Shown here: piece by piece, positions 52,367 through 63,125 of the stretch | Layout: the number at the start of each line of letters is the position of its first letter | Position numbering within the stretch: the stretch's first letter is position 1 | From: an uncultured Alphaproteobacteria bacterium | GTDB taxonomy: Bacteria > Pseudomonadota > Alphaproteobacteria > Rhodobacterales > Rhodobacteraceae | Direction: 5' to 3' | DNA: 64,000 nucleotides | Assembly: GCA_902574225.1 (NCBI GenBank) | Contig: CACGMO010000012.1 | Location: forward strand, 1-64,000 | The notes under the pieces: generated by a model | What the model was told of the DNA's origin: nothing | The model's database searches: none | The model's input: the letters and a program-made list of their open reading frames with translations, nothing else | Translations under genes and position numbers: made by a program

Positions 52367-54983
52367 ACTTTTTTCCAGAGCCACAGGGGCAGGGACTATT
52401 CCTCCTAACTTTCTTGTTTGGAAAGGAATTGATTTCTTCTGATATCGCTTCACTATTTTTAATTTCTGAACTAGCTTTCTCTTTGTCAAATGATTTTATA
52501 TCTGTCTCTGAAACAAACTTTGCAAAAAATACTACTTTTATTGTTTCTCTCTTTATTTTTTCCAACAAACTCTCAAATAGTATAAACGCTTCTTGTTTAT
52601 ATTCATTCAAGGGATCTCGTTGAGCATATCCCCTAAAACCTATAACCGACCTCAAGTGATCTAAAGTCGAGAGATGTCGTGACCAACAGTGATCCACAAC
52701 TTGAAGTAAGATTTGCTTTTGAATCATTTTAAATGATTGTTCCCCAACCTCAGCTTTTTTATGATCTAAATTATTTTGAACTTCCTTTAAGATAATATCT
52801 CTTATCTCTGTTTCTAATATTTTATCTTTTTTAACATAGCTACCCAATTGAATGGTTAAATTAAATTGCTCTTTGAGCTTTTCCTCTAAACCATTTACAT
52901 CCCATTGATCTACGAATGATCCCTCCGGGATGCTTTCAACAATAATATCTTCTACTATATCCATGTAGATGTTTTCAAACATCTCTGAAACATCCGCTGT
53001 CTCCATTATATTTCTTCTTTGCGAAAAAACCTCTTTCCGTTGAACATTTACTACGTCATCATATTTAAGGATATTCTTTCTTAGGTCAAAATTTCTAGCT
53101 TCAACTTTTCCTTGAGCCCGCTCAAGCGCCTTACTCACCCATGGGTGTGCAATGCTCTCACCGTCTTTCAAGCCCAGCTTGGACAACATTCCATCAAGTT
53201 TATCTGACCCAAATATTCTTAACAAGTCGTCATCTAGACTTAGGAAAAAAGTAGTCTTTCCAGGATCACCCTGTCTACCAGATCGCCCTCTTAATTGATT
53301 ATCTATTCTCCTACTTTCATGTCTCTCAGTAGCCAAAACATACAAACCTCCTGCTTCGACTACTTGCTCCTTGTTTTTTAGAACTTGCTGTTCAATTTTG
53401 GTCTTCTTCAAATCAAAATTTGGGTCATCAATGTCAACCTTGCCCTTTATTTGCATTTCAACATTACCACCAAGTTGTATATCTGTTCCTCTACCAGCCA
53501 TATTTGTGGCTATTGTCACTGCTCCAGGAGTCCCAGCTAATGAGATTATCTCTGCCTCTTTTTCATGGTATCTAGCATTAAGCACGTTATGATTTATGCT
53601 TTCTTTTTTAAGTAATTTTGAAATTTCCTCTGACTTATCGATTGATGTAGTGCCAACCAATATAGGTTGTCCTTTAGCGTTAGATTTTTTAATCTCATTT
53701 ATAACTGCTTTGTATTTCTCTTCCTTAGTTCTATACACTTGATCATCTTCATCTAATCTGGAAATAGGCATATTAGTAGGGACTTCAACAACACCTAAAC
53801 CATATATTTCTGCAAACTCATCAGCCTCTGTGATTGCTGTACCGGTCATTCCGGCCAGCTTTTCATAAAGCCTAAAATAATTTTGAAAAGTGACGGACGC
53901 AAGAGTAGTATTTTCCGGCTTTACAATTAATTTTTCTTTTGCCTCAATTGCTTGATGTAAACCATTGGATAAGCGTCTACCAGCCATCATTCTTCCGGTG
54001 AATTCATCAATCAAAATAACCTCTCCACCTCTAACTATATAGTCACTCTCCTTTCTAAACAGCTTGTTAGCAATTAAAGCTTGATTTACATGATGAACTA
54101 AGTCGGTGTTCTCTGGATCATATAGGTCAGATGTTGCGGTAAGAAGTTCTTGTTCTCTGAGTAATGTTTCCATCAATTGGTTGCCACTATCAGTTAAACT
54201 TCCCGTCTTCGTTTTCTCATCTAATTCGAAGTCACGTTCATCAAGTTCTGGGATAAGAGAATTTACCCTTGTATACAGTTCTGACTTATCATTTGTTGGG
54301 CCAGAAATAATTAATGGTGTTCTTGCTTCATCAATTAGAATGCTATCAACCTCGTCTACGATAGCGTAGTTGGGATTTCTTTGACAAATCTCTGACAAGT
54401 CGGACTTCATGTTGTCGCGTAAATAATCAAAGCCGAGTTCATTATTAGTGGCATATGTAACATCAGCGGTGTAGGCTCGTCTTTTTTCGCTATCCTCCAT
54501 ATCTGGAACTATTACACCCACGCTTATATCAAGAGAAGAGAATACTTTTCCCATCCATTCAGCATCACGTCTTGCCAAATAATCGTTAACTGTCACAAGA
54601 TGGGCCCCTAGACCTTGAAGAGAATTTAAATACAACGGCAGAGTGGCAGTCAGCGTTTTACCTTCTCCAGTTTTCATTTCGGCAATATATCCCTTATGAA
54701 GAAAATAACCTCCTACTAATTGCACATCAAATGGGCGCAAGCCAATTGCTCTTTCAGATACTTCTCTGACAACGGCAAACGCTTCAGGCAATATTAAGTC
54801 TAAATCTTGTCCATTCTCTATTCTCTGGCGAAACTCATTTGTTTTTTGCCTTAAAAGGTGGTCAGAACTGTTTTTCATCTCCTTCGACAGAGAATTAATT
54901 TGCTCAATAATGGGTTTTGCCGCTTTTAACAGCCTATCATTTGAATTCCCAAATATCTTTTTAAAAACTGAAATATTAATCAT
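52341..54983 (-). CDS. secA: Preprotein translocase ATPase SecA
   Basis: 880 aa; GYFLHKGYIAEMKTGEGKTLTATLPLYLNSL; C-terminal SEC-C motif NSPCPCGSGKKFKHCCGAI. Confidence 0.98.
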   Translation of the reverse strand: MINISVFKKIFGNSNDRLLKAAKPIIEQINSLSKEMKNSSDHLLRQKTNEFRQRIENGQDLDLILPEAFAVVREVSERAIGLRPFDVQLVGGYFLHKGYIAEMKTGEGKTLTATLPLYLNSLQGLGAHLVTVNDYLARRDAEWMGKVFSSLDISVGVIVPDMEDSEKRRAYTADVTYATNNELGFDYLRDNMKSDLSEICQRNPNYAIVDEVDSILIDEARTPLIISGPTNDKSELYTRVNSLIPELDERDFELDEKTKTGSLTDSGNQLMETLLREQELLTATSDLYDPENTDLVHHVNQALIANKLFRKESDYIVRGGEVILIDEFTGRMMAGRRLSNGLHQAIEAKEKLIVKPENTTLASVTFQNYFRLYEKLAGMTGTAITEADEFAEIYGLGVVEVPTNMPISRLDEDDQVYRTKEEKYKAVINEIKKSNAKGQPILVGTTSIDKSEEISKLLKKESINHNVLNARYHEKEAEIISLAGTPGAVTIATNMAGRGTDIQLGGNVEMQIKGKVDIDDPNFDLKKTKIEQQVLKNKEQVVEAGGLYVLATERHESRRIDNQLRGRSGRQGDPGKTTFFLSLDDDLLRIFGSDKLDGMLSKLGLKDGESIAHPWVSKALERAQGKVEARNFDLRKNILKYDDVVNVQRKEVFSQRRNIMETADVSEMFENIYMDIVEDIIVESIPEGSFVDQWDVNGLEEKLKEQFNLTIQLGSYVKKDKILETEIRDIILKEVQNNLDHKKAEVGEQSFKMIQKQILLQVVDHCWSRHLSTLDHLRSVIGFRGYAQRDPLNEYKQEAFILFESLLEKIKRETIKVVFFAKFVSETDIKSFDKEKASSEIKNSEAISEEINSFPNKKVRRNSPCPCGSGKKFKHCCGAI

Positions 54984-55143
54984 TTTTTTTCCATTTATCT
55001 AAAGAAGCCTTATATAGCTTTAATCCGAACTTGGAAAGTATTAGATTTACCGACTAAATATAAAATAAATAAAATTTACTATACTAATCTATATATTTTT
55101 TGTATCAAAAAGATCGTCGCCAGAATAGATTTAAGGAGAAGTT

Positions 55144-56010
55144 ATGAAACAACCATATTGTCAATTTCTTGCTATCATCATAGCAATAACTTTTTTTATC
55201 CAGTCATCACAAGAGATCTATTCGCAGGAAACTTTGTCAGCGGATACTCCATTTATAGAAGTAAATGGGAAGATAATAAAATTTGGTAGCGCCATTATCG
55301 CCTTTTCAAAGCTTCAACAGAGAAATATGAATTTTGATAAGAACACAATTTTTTCTCAAATAGTTCAACAACTTGTTAATGAAGAATTATTGTCACAAAA
55401 AATTGATAAAGAAAATAAATTGACTTTATTGGCACTAGAACATGAAAAACGAAGTGCTAAAGCAGCTCAAATGGTATCAAAAATACTGAAAAACTTTCCA
55501 AATGATGAACTTGTTAAATCAGCATATCAAAATCTAACTAATGAATTCAAGGGATCGCTAGAATATAACGCGTCACACATACTTGTAAAAGAAGAGGATC
55601 AAGCGACAACTATTCGAAAAGAAATAAGCAATGGTAAAAATTTTGAGGCTTTAGCAAAAGAACATTCTATTGGTCCAACGGGAAAAAATGGGGGGAACCT
55701 TGACTGGTTTGACTTAGGTAGTATGGTACCTGAATTTTCAACTGCATTAATGGTCTTATCAGAGGGAGATATAAGCCAACCAGTGCAGACAAAGTTCGGT
55801 TGGCACCTAATAAAATTGAATAAAACAAGAGAAAAAAAGATACCAGAATTCAAGGAAATAGAAGCTCAACTAGTACAAAACCTGAGACAAAAGAAGATCA
55901 ACGATTATTTAAAATCGTTAACTGAGAACTCTGAAATAAGTTTTGTTGGAAAAAATATCAACCCTGACGAGATTACTAATATCAAACTTTTAGAAATCCT
56001 GGATGAATAA
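55144..56010 (+). CDS. Parvulin-type peptidyl-prolyl cis-trans isomerase
   Basis: 288 aa, signal peptide; ASHILVKEEDQATTIRKEISNGKNFEALAKEHSIGPTGKNGGNLDWFDLGSMVPEF. Confidence 0.92.
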   Translation: MKQPYCQFLAIIIAITFFIQSSQEIYSQETLSADTPFIEVNGKIIKFGSAIIAFSKLQQRNMNFDKNTIFSQIVQQLVNEELLSQKIDKENKLTLLALEHEKRSAKAAQMVSKILKNFPNDELVKSAYQNLTNEFKGSLEYNASHILVKEEDQATTIRKEISNGKNFEALAKEHSIGPTGKNGGNLDWFDLGSMVPEFSTALMVLSEGDISQPVQTKFGWHLIKLNKTREKKIPEFKEIEAQLVQNLRQKKINDYLKSLTENSEISFVGKNINPDEITNIKLLEILDE

Positions 56011-57241
56011 GTCAAATAAACGATCTGATCAAGGTAGTAAATATTTTACTCCTGCAGGCTTAAAATTCGCGACTTGTTGCTCCGAAACAAAATATGAAAA
56101 CAGAGATGATCTATTACTGATTGTACTGGATCCCGGAAGCCATATTTGTGCTTGTTTCACTACTTCAACGATGCCATCCGCACCCGTTATTTGGTCCAAA
56201 AAAAATAATAAAAAAGCTCAAAAAATTAAGCAGAAAATTGTCTTACTTATTAACGCAGGAAATGCCAACGCATTCACTGGTGAAGATGGATTGTTAGCTT
56301 GTGAGGAAAAGGCTACGAGTTTATCTAACATTTTTAAGTGTGAAAGAAAAAATATTTTCTTTGCTTCAACTGGAGTCATTGGAGAAAAACTTCCTCATAA
56401 AAAAATTATTCAGCATTTTAGTTACCTTCAAAAAAATTTATCTTCTTATAATTTTAAGAATGCATCTTATTCAATTTTGACAACAGATTTGAAGCCCAAG
56501 ATTTATACAAGTAAATTCAAAATCTGTAATAAAATATTTACAATGTCAGGTTTCGCTAAAGGCTCCGGCATGATATACCCGAACATGGCCACAATGCTCG
56601 CTTTTTTATTTACTGACTTTGCAATTGATAAAGAGACACTATCAGTTTTTACACAAAAAGCTGTTGGACAAAGCTTCAATAGGATATCCGTTGACGGTGA
56701 CACGTCGACTTCTGACACTGTCTACGTAGGAACTACGAATAAAGTACCTTTAAAGATTACTAAAGACCAAAAAGCGAAAGCTTTGAAAGCATTCTACGCA
56801 GAACTAAAAAAAGCAATGATAGATTTAGCGAAAAAGATCGTAATGGATGGAGAGGGGGCAAAGAAATTCATTGAAATTACAGTAATAAATGCAAAAACTG
56901 CTACTAGCGCTAAAACAATATGTTTTTCAATTGCCAATTCTCTTTTAGTTAAAACTGCAATAGCTGGGGAGGATGCTAACTGGGGACGACTTATAATGGC
57001 TATTGGGAAAACGAAGATAAATTTAAAAATTGAAAACATAAAAATTTATATTCAAAACTTTCTCTTATGTGAAAATGGTAAAGCAATTAATACTATTGAT
57101 GACACCAAATTGTCCCTCGCATTGAAAAGAAAGACTGTAAACATTAAAGTTGATCTAGGGGAAGGTGATAAAGAGTTCACCGTTTGGACTTCAGACCTCA
57201 CGGAAGATTACGTAAGAATAAATGCGGATTATAGATCATGA
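56003..57241 (+). CDS. argJ: Glutamate N-acetyltransferase / amino-acid N-acetyltransferase
   Basis: 412 aa; INAGNANAFTGEDG; FAKGSGMIYPNMATMLAFLFTD; AGEDANWGRLIMAIGK. Confidence 0.95.
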   Translation: MNKSNKRSDQGSKYFTPAGLKFATCCSETKYENRDDLLLIVLDPGSHICACFTTSTMPSAPVIWSKKNNKKAQKIKQKIVLLINAGNANAFTGEDGLLACEEKATSLSNIFKCERKNIFFASTGVIGEKLPHKKIIQHFSYLQKNLSSYNFKNASYSILTTDLKPKIYTSKFKICNKIFTMSGFAKGSGMIYPNMATMLAFLFTDFAIDKETLSVFTQKAVGQSFNRISVDGDTSTSDTVYVGTTNKVPLKITKDQKAKALKAFYAELKKAMIDLAKKIVMDGEGAKKFIEITVINAKTATSAKTICFSIANSLLVKTAIAGEDANWGRLIMAIGKTKINLKIENIKIYIQNFLLCENGKAINTIDDTKLSLALKRKTVNIKVDLGEGDKEFTVWTSDLTEDYVRINADYRS

Positions 57242-57636
57242 AAAGACGCCTTATCGCCTTACTTGCTTTGATCAATGAGAACAACGAGGTTTTAATTTCA
57301 CTTAGGAAGAATAGAAAAGAGTATAACGACTATTGGGAATACCCGGGAGGAAAGGTTGAGAATTGTGAAACCCTAGAACAAGCACTAGTTAGAGAAATAA
57401 AAGAAGAATTAAATTTAGAGATTGCAAAAAGTTGTATCGCTCCTCTTACCTTTGCAGTAGATGAGCAAGAAAAGTATCAAAAGATACTTTTTCTCTATGT
57501 ATGCAGAAAATGGGATGGGCCAATAAAAAGTTTGATTGATCAAAAAATTGAATGGGTCAAGCCTATTAATTTAGCTCAATACCAAATGCCTCACTCGAAT
57601 CTTTTTCTGAATGCTATTCTTAGGGACTTTGTTTAG
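57238..57636 (+). CDS. mutT: NUDIX hydrolase, MutT type
   Basis: 132 aa; YWEYPGGKVENCETLEQALVREIKEELNLE Nudix box. Confidence 0.9.
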   Translation: MKRRLIALLALINENNEVLISLRKNRKEYNDYWEYPGGKVENCETLEQALVREIKEELNLEIAKSCIAPLTFAVDEQEKYQKILFLYVCRKWDGPIKSLIDQKIEWVKPINLAQYQMPHSNLFLNAILRDFV

Positions 57637-57640
57637 AGAT

Positions 57641-58714
57641 TTAGATTGAAGCCTTAATTCTTTGATATGCCAATACGTATAGACCAAGAAGAAGGAAAAA
57701 AGCGATAGTGGCATTTTCAATGTCATTATAAAAAATCAGTGCCAGAAAGTTTGGTACTATAAAGAGCGGTAAGATCAGAAGAGTTGAAAAAGAATTTGCA
57801 AAGTTTGAGCTATTTTGAAAAAACCGCCATTTCCTGATTTTTTCAAAAACTAATTGATGAAAATGTTCTCTATCTGCTAATGAAGCTGACTTCTTTCTAT
57901 AAACTCGCCTATATATTGAAAATATTGTCTCAACAACTGGCCAAAAAAATATCAAAAGTATGCACCAAGCGGTTATCTCTGGATTCCTAACCATCAAGAG
58001 AATAGCAATCCATGATAGGCAATGTCCTTGGAAATATGCTCCTCCATCTCCCAAAAATATTTTTCCCCATGGAAAGTTTAACAAAAACAAACCTAAGGTA
58101 CTCAAAAAGAAAATTAAGCAGAGTAATACCACGAGTGCATCAGATGTTAACCAAGCAACTACTGTCAAAAAAAATGACGTAGAAAGAGATATCCCCAAGG
58201 ACAATCCATTCAAGCCATCAATCAAATTGAAAGCATGAGTTACTCCAGTTGTTGCAATTACCGTGAAAAGAATAGCAAAAGGTGCAATATAAAATAGCCG
58301 ATCAAAAAATACTACATCTACTCTGGTCATCCAAGTATCCAATAAAAAAATTGCAATAATGGAGGAAATTGAGGCACCTAATAGTCGATATATAGGCCTG
58401 ACGCGAAAATATAAATCATCTAAAAGACCTAAAATTAATATGGGCATTCCAGAAATAACTATGTAACCGAGATACTTAGCCGAAAAATTTTCTATTCCGT
58501 ACCAACCAAAAGCACAGCCTGCCAAGATTGCTAAACCACCTATTCTGGGGATAGAGCCTACATGAATTTTTTGAACCTCTAGGTGTTCTTTGCTTCTAGA
58601 AGAATATCGAAGATGTATTCTCCCAGAAACTATAATTAGTATAGATACGATAAAACTTGCAAAGAGCGCATTATCGTATCCTGATAATAATTGCGTGATG
58701 CTGGCTAGCTCCAC
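57641..58714 (-). CDS. Polyprenyl-phosphate sugar-1-phosphate transferase (WecA/MraY family)
   Basis: 357 aa; GSIPRIGGLAILAG; GLLDDLYFRVRPIYRLLGA; NLIDGLNGLSLG; GKIFLGDGGAYFQG. Confidence 0.88.
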   Translation of the reverse strand: MELASITQLLSGYDNALFASFIVSILIIVSGRIHLRYSSRSKEHLEVQKIHVGSIPRIGGLAILAGCAFGWYGIENFSAKYLGYIVISGMPILILGLLDDLYFRVRPIYRLLGASISSIIAIFLLDTWMTRVDVVFFDRLFYIAPFAILFTVIATTGVTHAFNLIDGLNGLSLGISLSTSFFLTVVAWLTSDALVVLLCLIFFLSTLGLFLLNFPWGKIFLGDGGAYFQGHCLSWIAILLMVRNPEITAWCILLIFFWPVVETIFSIYRRVYRKKSASLADREHFHQLVFEKIRKWRFFQNSSNFANSFSTLLILPLFIVPNFLALIFYNDIENATIAFFLLLGLYVLAYQRIKASI

Positions 58715-58788
58715 AGTTCTCTCCTCAAATCATATCTCCTAAATAAATAGACATTTTTTTCTTTTTTTTTGCAAGTATTTGTTTGGGT

Positions 58789-58840
58789 TTACATAAAAAT
58801 CACCATGGTTTAAATATCAGAGATGTTCATTTTTATGTAA
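58789..58840. promoter_or_regulatory. Perfect 12-bp inverted repeat (TTACATAAAAAT-N28-ATTTTTATGTAA), candidate operator pair or leader stem-loop
   Basis: Left arm 58789-58800, right arm 58829-58840, exact reverse complements; arm starts 40 bp apart; right arm adjoins the putative SD (AAGGA) of the ORF at 58850. Confidence 0.6.
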
Positions 58841-58849
58841 GGATAAAGA

Positions 58850-59575
58850 TTGCGAATTTTTCTTCTGGATATTTCAAGAGGCGTATGTGTGTTCGCAATG
58901 ATATTATATCACTTTTATTGGGATTTAGGTTATTTTGGGTTCATTGATCTTCGAGTGGTAACACAGGGTTTGGGGCTATTTTTTGCCCAGCTCATAGGTT
59001 TAAGCTTTATTAGTATAGCCGGTATATCATCCAGACTACTAAGCCTATCAAACAACTGTAAATTAAAAATTGTGAAACGCATATTTAGGTTGATGACAAT
59101 CTCTATTGCCATCTCAATACTGACTTTTATTTTAGATAAAAGTAGTTTTATATTCTTTGGAATTTTACACTTTCTTTCAGTCTGCTCCATAATCACCCTA
59201 ATACTAATTAAGATAAAGTCTAACCTCCAACTATTTTTTATCTTTCTTGTTACAGGCTTGATTAGTATAAGTGAGATAACCTTTAACATACCTTTTATTT
59301 TTTCATGGATTGGGTTTAACAAACAGCTACCATTAACCAATGATTTTTATCCCATAATCCCTTGGATCACTTTCTACTTTTTTGGATTTTGGCTTGGAGG
59401 GATTATCAATAAAAAACCAAATAAAAAATACAAAAATCCTTCTAATAATGATCCCCAGCATAGTTTAGTTTTAAAACTTACTGAGTATGTGGGGCGAAAA
59501 TCATTGATCATTTATATTTTACATCAGCCATTACTTTTTTCTTTATTCTTTATATATATTCAACTAATATCTTAA
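58850..59575 (+). CDS. DUF1624 / heparan-alpha-glucosaminide N-acetyltransferase-like membrane protein
   Basis: 241 aa polytopic; LLDISRGVCVFAMILYHFYWDLGYFGF...GLSFISIAGISSRL...RKSLIIYILHQPLLF. Confidence 0.82.
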   Translation: MRIFLLDISRGVCVFAMILYHFYWDLGYFGFIDLRVVTQGLGLFFAQLIGLSFISIAGISSRLLSLSNNCKLKIVKRIFRLMTISIAISILTFILDKSSFIFFGILHFLSVCSIITLILIKIKSNLQLFFIFLVTGLISISEITFNIPFIFSWIGFNKQLPLTNDFYPIIPWITFYFFGFWLGGIINKKPNKKYKNPSNNDPQHSLVLKLTEYVGRKSLIIYILHQPLLFSLFFIYIQLIS

Positions 59576-59597
59576 AAAATTTTTTGGGCAGATCGAG

Positions 59598-60314
59598 ATG
59601 CATATCGGCTTTATTTTAGACGGCAATGGAAGATGGGCTTCTATCAGAGGTCTACCTAGAGCATTGGGGCATAAAAAGGGAGCAGAAAATGTAGAAATAA
59701 TTTTAAGAGAATGTGTAAATTTAGACATAAAGTACGTAACTTTATACGCTTTCTCTACTGAAAACTGGCATAGACCAGTCTACGAAATTAAAGCGCTCAT
59801 GAGCCTATTTAAATATTATTTAAATAAAAAACTTACACAGCTACACCAAGAAAATGTAAAGGTTTCCATCGTTGGTGATATAAGTCCGTTTCCAAAAATT
59901 ATTCAAAAGTATATTAAGAATTTAGTTGATTTAACCAAAGATAACGAAGGAATGTCACTGACGTTAGCTTTAAATTATGGCGGAAGGGCTGAAATAGTGA
60001 GAGCCACTAGACGGATTGGATCACTGATTTCTCAAGGAAAAATATGTGCCGCAGAGATTGATGAAACCCTTTTTTCTTCTAATCTAGATGCCAGTAACGT
60101 ACCGGACCCAGACTTAATAATTAGAACGGCAGGTGAGAGACGTTTGTCAAATTTCCTTTTATGGCAATCAGCATATAGTGAACTTTATTTTTCTGATAAG
60201 ACATGGCCTGATTTTTCAAATTCAGACTTGAAACTAGCATTGGCTGACTATTATCGAAGAACTAGGAAGTTTGGTGGATTGCGTGAGGCAAAATCAGCGG
60301 AAAACTCAATCTAA
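59598..60314 (+). CDS. uppS: Isoprenyl transferase (undecaprenyl diphosphate synthase family)
   Basis: 238 aa; HIGFILDGNGRWASIRGLPRALGHKKGAENV; YAFSTENWHRP; ALNYGGRAEIVRA; DPDLIIRTAGERRLSNFLLWQSAYSELYF. Confidence 0.93.
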   Translation: MHIGFILDGNGRWASIRGLPRALGHKKGAENVEIILRECVNLDIKYVTLYAFSTENWHRPVYEIKALMSLFKYYLNKKLTQLHQENVKVSIVGDISPFPKIIQKYIKNLVDLTKDNEGMSLTLALNYGGRAEIVRATRRIGSLISQGKICAAEIDETLFSSNLDASNVPDPDLIIRTAGERRLSNFLLWQSAYSELYFSDKTWPDFSNSDLKLALADYYRRTRKFGGLREAKSAENSI

Positions 60315-60333
60315 AGTTTGGGGTAAATAAATT

Positions 60334-62439
60334 TTGTTTCTTAGGTATTTAGTATTATCAGGCCTAACTGTTGTATTATTTAGCTTCGAGTTAATGAAGC
60401 CCCTAGGGGCTAATGAGTTTGAAGATACTGCTTCCTTAAATATGTATGGTATGCCTGGGATGATCGAACTACCTTCAGCAACAAATTTACCAGACGGACA
60501 AATTTCGATATCTTCATCTGTTTTTGGAGGGACAATAAGAGTAAATCTATCTTTTCAAATTCTAGAAAATCTTACTGGGGCCTTTAGGTATGCCCGAATT
60601 CCAGGTGGAGACTTTAATGGATACACTTGGGACAGGAGTTTTGACCTTCATTATTTACTAAATAGAGAAAAATCTTTTCTTCCGGCTATTGCAATTGGCG
60701 TGAGAGACTTCATCGGTACGGGTATATACACTGGAGAATACTTAGTTGCGTCAAAATCGTTAGGATCAAAGCTAAATGTTTCTGCGGGTATAGGTTGGGG
60801 AAGGTTAGGAGAGGAAAATGGCTTCAATAATGTTTTTGGTTCCAAAACTCGGAAAAACATAAACTACGGGACAGGTGGCACTTTTAACTTTGGTCATTTA
60901 TTTACAGGTAACAACTCTCCCTTTTTTTCTGTAAGTTATAAAATTAATAAAAAAATGAAATTTATTTCAGAGTTTTCGTCAGACAGCTATATAAGAGAAA
61001 CGTCGTCCCCAAAAGGATTTACTCGCAGGAATGACATAAGCTTAGGCATAAAATACGAAGTAGATCCAACTTTTACACTAATCGCAACTTGGATGCACGG
61101 AGATGCATTAGGGCTCGCAGTGAACATGGGCATTAACCCCAGGAATAGCCCTTATTACAGCGGGACCGAGCCTGCACCTATGCCTATTCTTCAAGAAAAG
61201 TATCGTTCTAAAGCACAAAAGGTAGAGCGAGAAATTTTAGATGAAAGCCAAAGACTACTTGGACTTGATGGCATTGAACTCAAAACGATGACGCTCACTG
61301 GAGGCACAGCAAAGGTTGGTATTATCAACAGAAAGTACTTCAATATATCTCAAATGATTGGAAGGGTGGTGCGGATACTCTCACTTACAACACCGTCAGA
61401 TATTGAAGAGTTTCAAATAAATATAATAGACTTTAAATCTAACTTGTTCCTATCTGAAATAGTTGTAAAGAGAGAAAATTTTGAACAAAACGAACTAAAA
61501 TTTATTGGTCCGGAAAAGCTATGGGAAACCGTTTCAATGAGAAACTCCAAAGATACTTTTTTTTACGATGCAGAAGACAGCATTGAAAGGTTTTCCTTTT
61601 CTCTATATCCCTACATAGATACGAGTCTTTTTGATCCTGAAGATCCGATCAGATTCACAGTTGGAGCGGAATTATTGACAAAATATAAATTTCTGGCTTC
61701 AACCTCTATTTCTGGTTCTCTGAGGCAGCCGATAGCAGGAACGCTTGACGACATTAAGAGAGGCCCAAAAGCGGGGCTTCCTAACGTAAGGTCAGACTTC
61801 ATGCATTACCATAGAGATATTTCATCTAATTTATTCTTAAATTATCTCACTTTAGATCAGTACTTAAAGCCTTCATCAAATTTGTATGCTTTGGTAAACA
61901 TAGGTTTTTTAGAATTGATGCACGCTGGTGTGAGAGCGGAAGTAATTTGGAAAAATAATAGGAACCCTTATGGTTTTGGTCTTGATATTGCGCAAGTTCA
62001 AAAAAGAGGTACCGATGGAGGATTTAAATTAAAAAATGAGCACTTTAATACATATTTAGCTTCTTTATATTACGACTTACCAAATGATTGGATTATTAAA
62101 ATTGATGGTGGAAGATACTTAGCTGGAGACTTTGGATCCACTATCTCTATCAGACGATCTTTTAATAATGGCTGGGAATTCGGAGCGTACGCTACATTGA
62201 CTGACGTACCCTTCGAGACATGGGGGGAAGGATCATTCGACAAAGGTATCACTATCAAAGCTCCAATAAACTGGTTTACTGGTAAAAAATCTAGATCTTA
62301 CGCAACTGCGACAATAAAACCAATAACAGGAGATGGGGGAGCAAAATTAAACTTGAGCGAACAAAATTACCTCTATTATAGGGTCAGTGAATATTCCAAT
62401 AAAAATATTCTTGATAACTGGACGAGAGTTTTCAGATGA
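60334..62439 (+). CDS. YjbH-like exopolysaccharide outer-membrane protein
   Basis: 701 aa; signal peptide, NMYGMPGMIELPSATNLPDGQISISSS, HYHRDISSNLFLNYLTLDQYLKPSSNLYALVNIGFLELMHAGVRAEVIWK. Confidence 0.88.
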   Translation: MFLRYLVLSGLTVVLFSFELMKPLGANEFEDTASLNMYGMPGMIELPSATNLPDGQISISSSVFGGTIRVNLSFQILENLTGAFRYARIPGGDFNGYTWDRSFDLHYLLNREKSFLPAIAIGVRDFIGTGIYTGEYLVASKSLGSKLNVSAGIGWGRLGEENGFNNVFGSKTRKNINYGTGGTFNFGHLFTGNNSPFFSVSYKINKKMKFISEFSSDSYIRETSSPKGFTRRNDISLGIKYEVDPTFTLIATWMHGDALGLAVNMGINPRNSPYYSGTEPAPMPILQEKYRSKAQKVEREILDESQRLLGLDGIELKTMTLTGGTAKVGIINRKYFNISQMIGRVVRILSLTTPSDIEEFQINIIDFKSNLFLSEIVVKRENFEQNELKFIGPEKLWETVSMRNSKDTFFYDAEDSIERFSFSLYPYIDTSLFDPEDPIRFTVGAELLTKYKFLASTSISGSLRQPIAGTLDDIKRGPKAGLPNVRSDFMHYHRDISSNLFLNYLTLDQYLKPSSNLYALVNIGFLELMHAGVRAEVIWKNNRNPYGFGLDIAQVQKRGTDGGFKLKNEHFNTYLASLYYDLPNDWIIKIDGGRYLAGDFGSTISIRRSFNNGWEFGAYATLTDVPFETWGEGSFDKGITIKAPINWFTGKKSRSYATATIKPITGDGGAKLNLSEQNYLYYRVSEYSNKNILDNWTRVFR

Positions 62440-63125
62440 GGTCATTACCATTGACAATTCTATTTATAACCTTTTTAAGTGCATGTACCTCAGATGATGT
62501 GGTTAAATCAGAGAAAGAAGAGCTCTTGGGGATATTTAAAAATATTACAAGCAAATCTATTTCAAAAGACAAAAACATCACTCAATCTTTCGCTTTTCCT
62601 AATTCGAAAAAGTGGCTGGAACAATTTAAGCAGCCAATAATTTTAACTTCCTCAACCGACAAAAAAAATCAAGCAACACTAGTCTCTTTGGGGAATAATG
62701 AAGAACGTCTTACATGGGTTAGCTCTGATGGTATTAGCCTCTCCTATGATGACGGGGTATTGATTGCTACAAGGGGCTATTCTCAAGATTTACTATCACT
62801 GAGGTATGAAAAGCCAAAAAAAATATTCTCATTAAGCTATCTTGAATACAATAAAACGCATCGATATCTCAACGGAGAAAACAGATATAACGAAATCCAT
62901 TTCGAATGTACTGGAAAAAAAATGGCGCCTCGATCCATAGAAATTATCGAGTATACCTTACTGGTGGATAGATATGTCGAAACCTGTGTCAGTGCAAAAC
63001 ATAAATATATAAATGAATATGACTTATTATCTGGCACGACAGTGGTAATGAAGTCCAAACAATGGATAAGCCCGATCAATCGTTATTTTTTGACTTATAA
63101 TTTATATGCATTACAACAATTTTAA
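62436..63125 (+). CDS. YjbF/GfcB-like lipoprotein
   Basis: 229 aa; lipobox FLSAC; RLTWVSSDGISLSYDDGVLIATRGYSQDLLSLRYE; 4 bp overlap with the yjbH-like gene. Confidence 0.8.
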   Translation: MRSLPLTILFITFLSACTSDDVVKSEKEELLGIFKNITSKSISKDKNITQSFAFPNSKKWLEQFKQPIILTSSTDKKNQATLVSLGNNEERLTWVSSDGISLSYDDGVLIATRGYSQDLLSLRYEKPKKIFSLSYLEYNKTHRYLNGENRYNEIHFECTGKKMAPRSIEIIEYTLLVDRYVETCVSAKHKYINEYDLLSGTTVVMKSKQWISPINRYFLTYNLYALQQF

